NCBI GenBank assembly: GCA_025403435.1
Contig: CM046333.1
Location: forward strand, 13,789,770 to 13,853,769
DNA from: Artocarpus heterophyllus
Taxonomy: Eukaryota; Streptophyta; Magnoliopsida; Rosales; Moraceae
Direction of reading: 5' to 3'
DNA: 64,000 nucleotides
Below, piece by piece: positions 48,790 to 61,049 of this stretch. Both the position numbers and the translations under genes were made by a program. Within the stretch, counting starts at the first letter, position 1; each line of letters starts with the position of its first letter. Below the pieces are notes generated by a model. That model worked only from the letters and a program-made list of their open reading frames with translations. It was not told the origin of the DNA and searched no databases.

Positions 48790-49395
48790 CATGGTTGGAT
48801 ACTTTCACAATTTGGTATGTTACAAAATTAACAATAGGTCCGAAATAAAGCTTCACTAGGTTCGAATGAGAGACGGGGATTAGTGTCTCAATCTAATGCT
48901 TACACGAAAATGAGTTATATTGCCATTTGTAATGCTTGGGTAAAAATTAGAAGTGTTTAGAAACTAAGTTGAAACTTAAATACTATGGTACATGAAAGGT
49001 TTAATTTACGCTATAACATATATAATTATTTTGATAACTTTTTCGGTAAATATAGTATTTATGTATTTTTCAGTCATTAAATATATGAAAAAAAAATGAT
49101 TTAAACCACATCGAATAAATTGAAAATGTATACTATGGGTGGGGTGGGCACCCCACCAGAGAAAGATCCAACTGTTTTTTGAGGTGTATCTTTTCATTAG
49201 TTGAAGTGAATCTATCATGAGAAACTATTTATAAAATCAGATTGTAGATTATGTATCACGAAGCATGAGATGTGCTGTCGGCTGCGGTCTCAAACCACTA
49301 GTTTTCATGGAGCTGCATCGTTTTATTATTTCTTTATTTTTATTTTTATTTTATTTTTTTGTACTCTTCATTAAGCTACACAGTTTTATTATTTC

Positions 49396-49427
<32 letters not shown>

Positions 49428-50199
49428 GTATTTGTAATCTTCATTGGGCTGCATTGTTGAACATGGTTTTCTTAATTTGTTAAGAGTGAACGTGACGCTT
49501 CGATTTATTTTGTCTGCAGAAATTAATACACAACACAACCTCCATTTTCGCATGATGCTTTCTCTACTCCATTTCCCTTACCAGGTTGCCAAAAGGGAAA
49601 AAAAATGAACAAAAGAAAAAGGTAATCAAGATCACGAATGTCTTTTTAGGCAAAAAGAAGAATTTCTATCTTGCTTGTCGTATGTTCATGACCAAATAAT
49701 ATTCTCTTATGTTCATACATTGTTGCTTTATTTGAAAGCATATATGCAGAATCAAGCATAACATTAATGCAGAGTCAAGCAACATCAAACGTTTGTATGT
49801 ATCCCCATTTTAACAGTGTTTAGAAACAAAATTAGAACTTAAAATTGTAATTTAAACAGTGTAACATATGAGAGCTTTATATTATAGTAAATTTTTGCTT
49901 TTCACTATAACATATAAGAGTTTTTCATTATAGCAAGTTGAAATTTAAAGTTTCAACTAACTTGTAAAACTAATCATTATGACTTAACATATTATCCAAG
50001 CATTTTTTTTTTTTTTACCTACTTCATTAATCAGCCGAATTAAATTGATTATATATGGCGTAAGAAAGAAAATCCACCCCTACTAAAACATGAGGTTTTG
50101 AGTTGGAATCACAAAAACATCTCAAACCTTCAAGAACTCATCTTTCCAACTTTTTTAATTCGACAACCATGTTCCGATTAATACACTGTAAAACTCTCA
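45441..50199. other. Intergenic DNA with microsatellites and MITE relics
   Basis: No gene recognised. It contains (CT)n near 46203, paired poly-T/poly-A runs at 48148-48189 and a second poly-T at about 48236, (TA)n at 48757-48785 and (TTA)n at 49397-49426. Relics of the short MITE family lie at about 46836-46975, 48951-49022 and 49814-49985. Confidence 0.5.
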
Positions 50200-50443
50200 T
50201 TAGGCGTTTGGTATACAGTAATCCTGATGTGAGAATAAGAATCTTACAGATTCCTATGTTTGGTATGCAGTAATCTGAGTTTTGGATTTCTAGGAAACTC
50301 ATTCTTATTGGATTCAGATTACCTCATTTTGGAGTAATCTGAATCTCACCCAACAAGATGATATTCATATTCATGGGAATCTCAAAACTATGAAAATCTC
50401 ACTTTTTTTTTCTATGATGATGATGATAATTATATTATTATTA

Positions 50444-50481
<38 letters not shown>

Positions 50482-51470
50482 AAATTAATATTTCTATACA
50501 ATATAAATATAAAAATTATATCAATATAAAATAATAATTTGATAATAATGATAATAATGACATTAACAATAATAATAAAAATATATAATATATTACATAT
50601 ACAATATCTAAATATAATATATATTATTAATTAATATTAAAATATAATATATATTAATGCTTGTAATAATAAAATAAAATAATTTTATACTATTATAAAT
50701 TAATATTAATATACGATATAGATATAAATATTATATCAATATAAAATTATAATTTAATAATAAGAATAATAATAACATTAATAATAAAAACATAATAATA
50801 TAACATTAATATGAACAGTATAATATTAATATTCATAATAATATCAATATAAAATTATATAATTACTATTATAATAATTTAAATATAAAATATAACTAAA
50901 TATATTTAATATTTTTTATAACAATAGTTTTATTTAATGTTAATATTAATATAAATACTAATATATTATTAAGAATTATATTATTATTATTATTTATATT
51001 CATATCAATATATTATATATTATATACAACATTTTAATATTAATGTATTGTTAAATAATAATTCTATGATTATTATAAATTAATATTTTTATATAATATA
51101 AAGAAATTATTATATTAATATAAAATAATAATTATTTAATAATAATGATAATAATAACATTAATATTCATAGTAATATTAATGTTAAATTATATATAATA
51201 TTATTTTATTATTTATGTTTATATTATTATTATTTAATATTAGTATTAATATATTATATGATATATTTAATGTTAATACTATAAATTATTTGTCAATTAT
51301 ACAATATTCCTATGTACAACCAAACATGGTAATGTGTTATTCCTAGAAATCTAATAGAAGATTTCTATATGCAACCAAATGTGATAATCTTGGTTCTTAT
51401 GAATCATATTCTTTACAATCATTTTTCTGGGAATATGATTACTACTGATTACTGCATACCAAATGCCCCC
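50200..51470. mobile_element. Non-autonomous TIR element with A+T-only core (1.27 kb)
   Basis: The left end GGCGTTTGGTATACAGTAATC and the right end GATTACTGCATACCAAATGCC are inverted repeats. Subterminal stretches on both sides repeat GTAATCTGA/TTCTTA-like motifs. Between about 50420 and 51300 the sequence is almost only A and T, with many AATAATAAT and TTATTATTA runs that can pair. There is no coding capacity. The target duplication is not clear, so the superfamily (hAT or Harbinger) is open. Confidence 0.65.
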
Positions 51471-51955
51471 TTTAGTTTTAACCAATGTTTTAAATAAAAT
51501 TATCAAATGTTACAATAAATCGATTTAAATTATATAGTTTTAACCATGTTGCAAATACACCCTTTAGTTTCTTCCTTCTTTTTCTTTCCCCTCTTGTAAT
51601 CCGTTACTTTGTTCGATCTTTTTCTGTTTCTATCCTACCCCACCATCCACCTCATGAAAAGTAGAGTTTCAACTTTCAAACTGACTCAAGTTTAACATAT
51701 ATGGCAATTAATTCTATCTTCTTTAAATATCAGTAAACGATCCCAACCCTCAAATTATAAGATACTAATTAATATAAAAATAATTCTACAGGGCCCCACA
51801 TACCCATAACTCTACCCGATTGGTCAGTGCAATCGGTGCTGTAGATGGGGCCATGTTTTGTCTCAAACCAAAACAAAATTCTCTCTTGCTCAAGAGGGGC
51901 AAAAACAAAATGCCTTTTACTGCATATAGGAATTAATTTTTAATCGTTAGATCCG

Positions 51956-51965
51956 TATAAAAAGG
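51956..51965 (+). promoter_or_regulatory. TATA box of the beta-xylosidase gene
   Basis: TATAAAAAGG, about 200 bases before the chosen start codon. The implied leader of about 160 bases contains a (TAA)n tract at 52040-52061 and one short upstream ORF. Confidence 0.6.
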
Positions 51966-52077
51966 TGATTTTAAGCAAATCTGACCCTCAGAAACAGCAC
52001 CATATTGGTGAGATTTGCACTTCTACAAAAAATAGTAAGAATAATAATAATAATAATAATGCAGGGGCATTATTGTC

Positions 52078-52110
52078 ATGATGTTGCTTGGGCACTTGGC
52101 CTTTAATTAA
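52078..52110 (+). promoter_or_regulatory. Upstream ORF in the beta-xylosidase leader
   Basis: ATGATG opens a ten-codon frame that ends TAA 43 bases before the main ATG. If transcription starts at the predicted position this ORF lies in the mRNA leader and could lower translation of the enzyme. A regulatory role is inference. Confidence 0.4.
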
Positions 52111-52153
52111 AAGGCTGCATTTTCGCCTTCATTTTACCTCCAACATCCCAAAA

Positions 52154-55100
52154 ATGAAGCTCCACAGTCTCACTCCCACCAATTTTACGAATATGATCTT
52201 CCTCCTAGTATCCCTTCTCCTGATCGTACTCGGCGAGTCAACTCAGCCTCCGTTCGGCTGCGACTTGTCGAACCCGTCGACAAAATCGTTCCCATTCTGC
52301 AAAAAAGAGCTGCCCATAAGCCAAAGAGTAAAGGACCTGGTGTCCCGGCTGACATTGGACGAGAAGATCTCCCAACTCGTCAACACCGCTCCGGCGATTC
52401 CACGCCTCGGGATCCCCGCTTACGAGTGGTGGTCGGAGGCCTTGCACGGCGTCGCCGACGTCGGCCATGGAATACACTTCGTGGGGCCCATTCCGTCCGC
52501 CACCAGCTTCCCTCAGGTCATCCTCACCGCCGCCTCCTTCGACGTCCGCCTCTGGTACTGCATCGCACAGGTCAGTTAAATAAATATTTGTGGCGCCAGG
52601 GAGTCACTGAAACTCAACTCGCTAATAGTGTTTACCATTTGATAACGTACTTTCCTTTTACAGCTTTTGTTTCGCAGTTAATGAGGTGGCCCAGTTCAAA
52701 AAAAAAATAGTCCAGATGAACCATTGGTTACTTGCGAGTTGCGAGATTCGACTCACTGTAGGACCCATAATCGTTTTTAATAATTATATTGTCAATAAAA
52801 GTATATATTAACAACAATTACCCTATCGTTGATTATCATAATTTTTTTATCCACTATTAAATTTATTACAATATTTTGATTCATATCATAAGTAAATAAT
52901 AAAAATTCTCGTTCCAAACGTAACTATCAAAACCACACATAAGAGCCCTTTATGTTATAGAGTTCGAGAGGGATTTTAAAAAATGATCTTATGGGGAAAT
53001 TTTTTTTGATAAATGGTCCTTTTTTTTACAGCTTTTGACATAAAAAAAAAATTTTTAGACATCAAAGCGGTTTTAGTTTTTTTTTTCATCCTGTTAAAGT
53101 TTCTTATCCTGTTACAGTCATTTTTTTTATTTTTTTGAAAAAAATTGAAGCAGTTTATCTGCATAGAAAAATATATTTTTTGATTATAAGAAAAGAGACC
53201 ATTTACCTAATTAGAAATTTTTTTTTGCCCTTTCGTCAAAATCTCCCAACGATCTATATTATATGAGATTGATACACTGATCATTTTTTATATCTTTTCA
53301 TTTAAATAAAATTAAAAATTATGCTTAAGATAAGGTGCTGTTGCCGTAGAATTGCCCGGCCGTACGTGTATTTAACAGCAATTATCCTATTATTGATTAT
53401 TATCTTTTCATTTCTTATATCACAAATTGCTATTACTGATATGTATTACCTTTTTTTATTTGTTTTTATCTGTGGTTCTAATGATGAATGAATTATTAGG
53501 CGATTGGAACTGAAGCTAGAGCAGTGTACAATGCTGGAGAGGCAAAGGGAATGACATTTTGGGCTCCAAATATAAACATATTTAGGGACCCGAGATGGGG
53601 GAGAGGGCAAGAGACGCCGGGGGAGGATCCGGTGGTGACGGGGAAGTACGCCGTGGCGTACGTGAGAGGGATTCAAGGGGACTCCTTTGAAGGATCAGAG
53701 ATCAAGTCTGGTGGTCATCTTTTGGCTTCCGCTTGTTGCAAGCATTTTACTGCCTATGATTTGGACAATTGGAAGGGCGTTAATCGGTTCAAGTTTGATG
53801 CTCATGTGAGTACTATACACTATTTGACATTCTTTCGCTATTTATTAAAAAAAAAATCTTTTCTTCTCCATTGGCCCAAGTGGCTGCAAAACTTTTTCTT
53901 GGATGCTTTTCTTTCTATATGGCCATTTCGGACCAATTAGTCCAAAGATTCTTCATTGTTTCGAGTGCCGGCTTTTGTAATTTGCTAGGTGAGAATCAGA
54001 CTATTGGGATGCACTTTATTGTTCCTTGTTTTCAAGTTTAATATTCTACGCCATGCAGTTTACTTTTAGTTTGATTTTAGAATGGTCTCTTTAATATGTT
54101 ACATGAAAACCGTCTTATTATATGATATTTTCGTTACATTATCATATATTTACTTGTTTTTTTTGAGTTGTTAATTAACTAAGGTGACGCAACAAGACCT
54201 AGCAGACACGTACCAGCCACCGTTCCAAAGTTGCATACAGCAAGGGAAAGCCAGCGGCATAATGTGTGCTTACAATCGCGTCAATGGGGTCCCCAATTGC
54301 GCTGATTTCGATCTCTTATCCAAAACTGCCAGAGGAAAGTGGGGCTTTCATGGGTAACTCTCTCTGTATATAATGATATTTTGTTATAAATCTATAATGA
54401 ATCATGCTTGAATAAATTCAGATAATTAATTTCTTGTCATGCCGAAAGTTTAAAAAGGCCACTTGATTGAGCTTTTGTTTGTAATGATAATATAATTGAA
54501 TTTTGGGGAAAAAAAAAAGTTATCACAAATAAAGGCGTAAGCTACAAACAAACGAGAGTAAGCCATTGCCCCCATGAACTTTTTTTTTCCTTTTAACACG
54601 GTATTTTATAATTTTATAAACCTTGTGTCCTATATCTATCTATTTTATTTTGTACCATTTAAAACTCTACGTCTCTTTATTTCTCTTGTCTGTTAACTCA
54701 ATCACGTATCCACCCGCTGGCTCGGCTCCTGATCAGGTATATCACGTCAGACTGTGACGCGGTTTCCATCATCTATAACAGCCAAGGATTTGCAAAGTCA
54801 CCCGAAGATGCTGTCGTCGATGTTCTTAAAGCGGGTATTGTGGACCCTCTTCTATTCTTATTCATGTCGCTCTTTTTTGTTTTCTTCGCCTTTTTATCTC
54901 CGCCTAGAAAGTGGAAAGTGACACGAGTATGCAACGATCTTTAGGTAGCCATTTGAATAAAATAATATAATAATAATAACAATAAAACACTTGGGATTAA
55001 GATTTGTATCTTCTTAAAGCGCACACGCACATTCTCTGGCCTCTGACTGTTTTGAACCCGTGAACCACCGTCACTATGCGATTTCATCCACGCCTAACCT

Positions 55101-56679
55101 AGTGGCCCCCCTACAGATGGACCTTTTTTGTCCAGACTCGCAAAAGACCTGTCACTTCCCCTTACAGAGTGCTTTTTTTTCTAGGCCTGCTCCACCTTTC
55201 CTGTTGTTTCATGGTTGGACTTGGACAGAAAATTCATTATTCGTATATTAACTGAGTAAAAAGAAGTTGCCAAAACTACAACTGGTTTTAGCTCAAGTGA
55301 ATCCTTAAAAGCAACAGAACATTAATTTTGAACAACGCTTAGGAGCACTGTTAATTTAAAAAAAAAGGGTCCGTTTTGTTGTCGTGGAACCTAGTTTTTA
55401 TCAACCTGAACCAAAATTAGAATGCCACTTGAATAGCCACTCAACTGTCACTACTTCATGCATCTTATCGTTGTATTGGCCTATAATAAAAATTTATTTG
55501 CTTGACTTCATTTATTTTGTATGGGAATCTGATCAGGAATGGACGTCAACTGCGGGACCTTCTTGCAAAACCACACCAAAAAAGCAGTGGAGCAGAGAAA
55601 ACTACCCGTCGCCCAAATAGACCGAGCCCTCCGCAACCTCTTCGCAGTCAGGATGAGACTGGGCCTTTTCGACGGCGACCCAGCTAAAAACCGATTCGGC
55701 AACATAGGCCCAAACCAAGTCTGCTCACCCGAGCACCAGGCTTTGGCCCTTGAAGCCGCTCGAAACGGCATCGTCTTACTGAAAAACTCTGCCAAGCTCC
55801 TCCCACTGCCAAAGTCCAAATCCATCTCTCTCGCCGTCATAGGCCCAAATGCTGACGCCTCCAAGACGCTCCAGGGGAACTACTTCGGCCCACCTTGCAA
55901 GCGCGTTACGCCGTTACAGGCGCTTAACGGTTACGTCAAGAACGCCGCATATCACCAGGGCTGTAACGCGGTGAATTGCATGTCGGCTGAGATCGATAAG
56001 GCGGTGGAGACAGCCAAGGGCGTGGATTACGTGGTGATGGTGATGGGGTTGGATCTGACGCAGGAGAGAGAGGATCACGATAGAGACCACCTGGCGCTTC
56101 CTGGTAAGCAGCAACAGCTGATCACGGCCGTGGCGAGAGCTGCGAAGAGGCCGATTGTTCTGGTGCTGCTCAGTGGGGGCCCAGTTGATGTGTCGTTTGC
56201 CAAGGATGATCTCCACGTGGGAAGCATCTTGTGGGCTGGGTACCCTGGAGAAGCTGGAGGACTTGCTCTTGCTGAAATTATCTTCGGTGATCATAATCCA
56301 GGTCGGCTTAAACTTACTATTATAATAATTTTCAGTGGGTTAAAAAAGAGCTTGAAATTATTATTTATGGGTAAAAAAAATCAATACACGTCAATTCTCG
56401 TTTAATAAACAGTAATTATCACCAGTAGTTTTTTAACCTGTCATGAATGATTACGTTCGAACATGTGGAGGTTTCATTTTAACAAAGATAAGTATTACCG
56501 ACGAGTCAGAAGCTGTTCATAGTTGGGCGAATATGTGATTTTTTAAAGTTGATCTTGTACAAAATAATTATGTCATTTTTAAAAAGTTGATTTAGTTTTG
56601 CTCTCTTTTAAAAACATGATGCGTCCACCCCTGCGTGCAGAACATGATTAACTTGTCATTTGTGTGTGTCTATACATAC

Positions 56680-56710
<31 letters not shown>

Positions 56711-57392
56711 ATAATAATTCCTTACTAAGTTACTATCGATCTCTTGCAAAACGTCCACGCTTGCATGCAAAAACAAGATAAAATTGTCGTTTGTTTATGC
56801 AGGAGGGAGATTGCCAGTGACTTGGTATCCACGAGATTTCATAAGAGTAGCAATGACAGACATGAGGATGAGACCTGAACCATCATCAGGCTATCCCGGT
56901 CGTACTTACCGGTTCTACAAAGGACCCAAGGTTTTTGAATTCGGTTATGGTCTCAGTTACTCCACCTATTCTTACAAATTATCGTCCAACATTCAAAACA
57001 AGCTCCATTTGAATCTATTATCATCTGGTCACACGGCTGTGTTTTCGGACTCCACACATTACCACTTAGTTTCGGAGTTGGGCGAAACTTTCTGCCAAAG
57101 CAAGTCCTTTTCTGTTTCTGTCGATGTTACGAATGAAGGTGAGATGGCTGGTAAGCACTCCGTCTTGCTCTTCCTCCAGCGGAAGGAGTTCAAAAACGGA
57201 AATCCGATGAAGCAGCTGGTTGACTTCCAGAGTGTGAACGTGAACGCAGGTGAAACAGCCAAAGTTGAGTTCACGTTTAGGCCTTGTGAGCACTTCAGTA
57301 GCGCCAACGAGGATGGTTTGATGGTTTTGGAAGAAGGGTCTCATGTCTTGCTTGTGGGAGATGAGGAATACCCTATTGACGTTATATTTTGA
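52154..57392 (+). CDS. GH3 beta-D-xylosidase / alpha-L-arabinofuranosidase
   Basis: Six exons (52154-52570, 53500-53805, 54184-54353, 54737-54834, 55537-56301, 56803-57392) give 781 codons plus stop; all introns are GT..AG and all phases agree. Residues 1 to about 29 form a signal peptide ([12 protein letters not shown]), so the enzyme enters the secretory pathway and probably the cell wall. The mature protein starts with the cysteine-containing plant BXL segment, then the GH3 N-terminal domain with [11 protein letters not shown] and [17 protein letters not shown]. The catalytic nucleophile is the Asp in YITSDCDAV (about D303). The C-terminal GH3 domain ([27 protein letters not shown] near 506-519, probably with the acid/base Glu) and the closing fibronectin-III-like domain with PGRTYRFY follow. 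It trims xylose or arabinose from xylan, arabinan or pectin side chains. Closest to the plant BXL5-7 subgroup by impression. No defect is seen. Confidence 0.95.
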
Positions 57393-58883
57393 TGAGACGC
57401 ACGTTTGACACCTAAAGTACGGTCAACTTGCTATGAGACTTTGTGTGCTTAAAGATGCCTAATTTTTGCTTTCATTAGCCCATGAGTATGTTTATCAAAC
57501 CATAAAAGAATATCAAGGAAATAATAATAGGATTGAAAAATATAAAGTAATGCAAGTAAATAACATTCATTTCCTTTCTAATGTTTACTTCCTTATTTGA
57601 TGGTGTGATGAAAAACAATCCAATTTCTTTTTTAGTATTTACTAAACTTAGTAGTAGGAATCTTCTTCATATAATTACTAAAATGTCTTTTTACATAACT
57701 GGCTATGAGAAATTGAGAGCTTAAAGAAGCTTTTTTTTTTTTCATTACCCTCAATGTAATCTCAAGTACTTGCATTTGAATAATTTGTTAGACTTGTCGA
57801 TTCGAGATCAAAATTAAAACAATAGTCGGGCAAACATGAACAAATTTTAGCTTTTTCTCTAAAAACAAAAAAAAAAAAAAACAAACCAAACCAAAAACGA
57901 AAACAAAAACATGAGCTAAACAAAGACGATGAATGTGTTATTGCAAGCAATTTGAAAAATTGCTCCTTCGAGGCTTTGAAGGGATCAACATCAAGCTATT
58001 AACATAAATGAAATATCACCAACAGATGCGATACGTAGTTTGTAACTAGAATAACTCTTAATTTTTTTTTTTCCTGAAATCTTTTTATGTTGATTTATTA
58101 AATACATCTTTTCACTAACATATTGCACACGAAGCAGGAAGATTCATTTCAAAAATGCAAAAAGATCCAGTACAATTCATTTCTAACACGAAAGCATTGA
58201 CTTTTAGGGCTTAACATGTAAACTAGCCCCACAAGAAGTGCGAGGGGTAATGAGATGCACCCTTGCAAGGAAAGAAATAAAGCCATAATTGAACCTCATG
58301 GCCCATAGTTGTGTGCTTTCGTCCTGGACTGCTTTATTTTTCCAGCACTGATTTTTTTTTTTTTTTTTGGGTTCTCTTGTTTTAAATTTTTAATGGATTG
58401 ATGCATTCACCCATCTGATCTGAAGAGTGTACTAAGTTTAAAATAGATTTGGCGGAGAAGAACTTACCGTTGTTCTTTTTTGGCTGAAAGAATTTACCTT
58501 GTCGTGAAAGCAAACTTCTCCTTTAGTTCTGTTTAGCAAGCAATTAAGAAGTCTAGTCCTTTCTTTTATCCATAGAAAGAGGCAACTTTTCTAATTTCAT
58601 CACGAGAAAAAACTATCAAGTATCAAGCGTCAAGGATATTGTTAAAGTATTTATCTCAAGGATATTGTTAAAGTATTTATCTTTATCTTCTCTTATATAC
58701 GCCTCTAAGACATTGGCGGTCTTCTTTAGAAGTTAGAACAAAAAAGTTTCATGTTAAGTAACACCCTAACGCATTGGTGAACGTAGAGTTTTTTTTTCCC
58801 ACTAAAACACGTCATATTGTACACTGTGATGAGCAATTATTTCTATCACCGTCTTGAATGTACTAAACGATGATGCATCTTCA
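57393..58883. other. Intergenic DNA between convergent genes
   Basis: The xylosidase and the phosphoesterase point toward each other across this stretch, so both 3'UTRs lie here. A perfect tandem duplication of about 27 bp containing CAAGGATATTGTTAAAG occurs at 58629-58682. No gene seen. Confidence 0.5.
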
Positions 58884-60780
58884 CTAAACAAAAGTCAAGG
58901 CCAATAGAAGCAGAACTGAGATATAGGCTACAAGGATCCGAGACTCCCTAGCGAGAGAGCAATAGATGATACTTACTGCTCTTTTGTTGTTCCGGAAAAT
59001 GGCAACAATAAATCCAGGGTCATCTCTTGCATTCCATGTCATGGCTGGGACAGTCAGTTCATAGGTCCCATCTGCATGAGTGTATGCTGAAAATTCATGA
59101 CTGTGCGCACTGAAAACAATTCTACAATCAAAATAAGAGGCGCAACTAATCAGCTCGCAGATTATTGACAACAATACGTGATTGTTTGTGAACTCATTCT
59201 ACAGAGAAGTTTCCTCGCAAATATTGTGATCAACTTATTTACTATCTGCTTTATTTGAACATTATAAGTAAATAGCTTTTGTAAGAACCATAAAGGCAGA
59301 AAGCATCACGCCTGGGACTACGGTACGACTGGGCTTTTTCTGGCTGTAATGTACAACCAGTTTATCAGGCGTTGGATGATAGAAATTAGAAAAATCAACT
59401 ATTAAAATTTAATCTGCTTTTGTCAGGTGAGACCAAACAACAAATCTTTCAATGGTTCAAGTATTTTCTTACCGCCATTTAACGCCTGAAGCGGCGTTGA
59501 TCATACTGCAGGAGGGTGCACTATGACCAACTATTGCAGGCATTGAGATGTGGTGAGTGACAATGATAAAATTATGGACGATAACAAAATCACTGATTTC
59601 AGAAATGAAAAGGTAGCAACAATAATTGGTATAAGAACAAGTGAGCAGTAAACAGATAGAAGGGTCAAGTTCATACAAGAAAACCCAATTATTGCAGAAA
59701 TTTTAAAAACGTAATAGTCCTACCTTGGTTTAAGAGCTTGAAAGATGTATTCAGTTACATTTGCCGGGAGATTTTGCATCAATCTGTACGGCCCAGCCCC
59801 AACAATTCCCCTAACAACAAATGAATGTATCAGAAAAAGGTATATCAAATCAAAGAACTTTGCAAGAAAATCAAAACTTACACCAACCTGCCATCCATTA
59901 GATTGGATTCAACACCAAGGTTTTTAGGCAGTGTTTGGCGCAAAGGAAAATGAAGCAAAACGACGGGACCAGACCCAGACGAAACCCCATTGTCTCTCCA
60001 CCTAAACCCGCGAAAACTCTCTCCAACACGATCGGCTTCGCTTTCCCGACTCAAATCCGAACTTTCCTTCTCTATAACCTTCTCGACGCCGAACCTCAAG
60101 TCGTTGTTTCCGCAGAGCAGAGCCACGGCATTGAGCGACACGAAGCTGACGTTGCCGATCTCGAAGGATCCGCAACCGGCCGAATCGAGCCCCGGGAATC
60201 TCCCGGTGATCCAATTGACCGAGTCCACGCTCAGCTCGCTGCACCGCCCTATATCCCTGTCACCCAAGACGAAGTGGAGAGGAAGCCCTAGGAACGGGCC
60301 GAGAACGCCGTGAAATTGGTGGAGCACTGATAGCCACTTCGATTTCGTCAATTCCGAGCCTCTCGCCGAGACATCTCCCAATACTACAAGCAGTATCAGG
60401 ATCCAAGCTCTGAAATGACTTCTACTTTCCAACAAATTCATCGCTCAAATTCAGACCTCTTAAATGAAGAAGAAGAATGTAATCGAGAAAAGAGAGAGAG
60501 AGAGAGAGAAAGGAGAGAAATTTCAAATTACCCTAAAGAATTTGGAGGTGTAATAGTCTCTGAAAATACGATTGAGAAAACCAGAATCGGAACCTAAGAG
60601 TAGAAGATCGGCGACCATCATGACCTTGAGGTCGTCAGGGTGGTCTTTCATGGATTCCTCCGATTCGGATTCGTCGAGGTAGGAGGTGGGTTCGCATGCG
60701 GGAGTTGAGACCCACTCCTCGTGAATGATTAGAGCGGATACCAGGATCAGAGAGAACAACGGCCTCCACGGAATGGCCAT
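58884..60780 (-). CDS. Metallophosphoesterase, Cdc1/PGAP5-like, with apparent frameshift
   Basis: Exons 60532-60780, 59888-60421, 59724-59810 and 58884-59121, with an optional 33-base exon at 59473-59505, give about 369-380 residues once the shift is allowed for. Exon 1 has a hydrophobic N-terminus (signal anchor) and the metal-site strand VMMVADLLLLGSDSG. Exon 2 has GDVSARG, LGDRDIG and VVLLHFPL, exon 4 has SAHSHEF, and a C-terminal membrane helix (ILVAYISVLLLLALTFV) follows. These are the motifs of calcineurin-like phosphoesterases; relatives act on GPI anchors in the ER-Golgi. Exon 2 starts in frame with exon 1 for nine codons, then needs a two-base gain or one-base loss near 60390. Its 534 bases also fail to meet the next exon's phase by the same amount. 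It may be a pseudogene, a strain-specific break or a sequence error. Confidence 0.82.
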
Positions 60781-60813
60781 TGGTGGGATTCCGAGTCTTG
60801 TGGGATTGTGAAT

Positions 60814-60822
60814 TTAGGGTTT
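60814..60822 (-). promoter_or_regulatory. Telo-box-like element
   Basis: AAACCCTAA on the minus strand, about 35 bases before the phosphoesterase start codon. Telo boxes are common near the starts of plant housekeeping genes. No clear TATA box was seen upstream. Confidence 0.4.
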
Positions 60823-61049
60823 CGCTGACGACGACGTCGTGGTGGTGGGTTCGCCATGTTGACCGTTGACCCACTCTGCCATATGCAGAAAGATAGATTT
60901 TCGAGAGTCGAAATGTGCTTTGGCCGTTCACAAGGATCACACACTACTGCAGTGAGCGAACGCGGATTACGTCGTGGCATAAGCATTCCTCAAATGGTGT
61001 TGCTCAACAACGACACGCTAATAAATGATAGCTACAAAACTCACATATG

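Noticed and set aside
52088..52153. Upstream extension of the xylosidase frame from 52088
   Set aside because: It begins at a TTG codon, not used as a start in plant nuclear genes, and the signal peptide fits the ATG at 52154.
58971..58977. GTAAGT donor-like signal inside the last phosphoesterase exon
   Set aside because: Reading through gives a natural C-terminal membrane helix and stop at 58884, so the exon is taken to continue.
60140..60313. Plus-strand frames antisense to the phosphoesterase (59935-60313)
   Set aside because: Shadows of the GC-rich second exon; the minus strand carries the conserved motifs.
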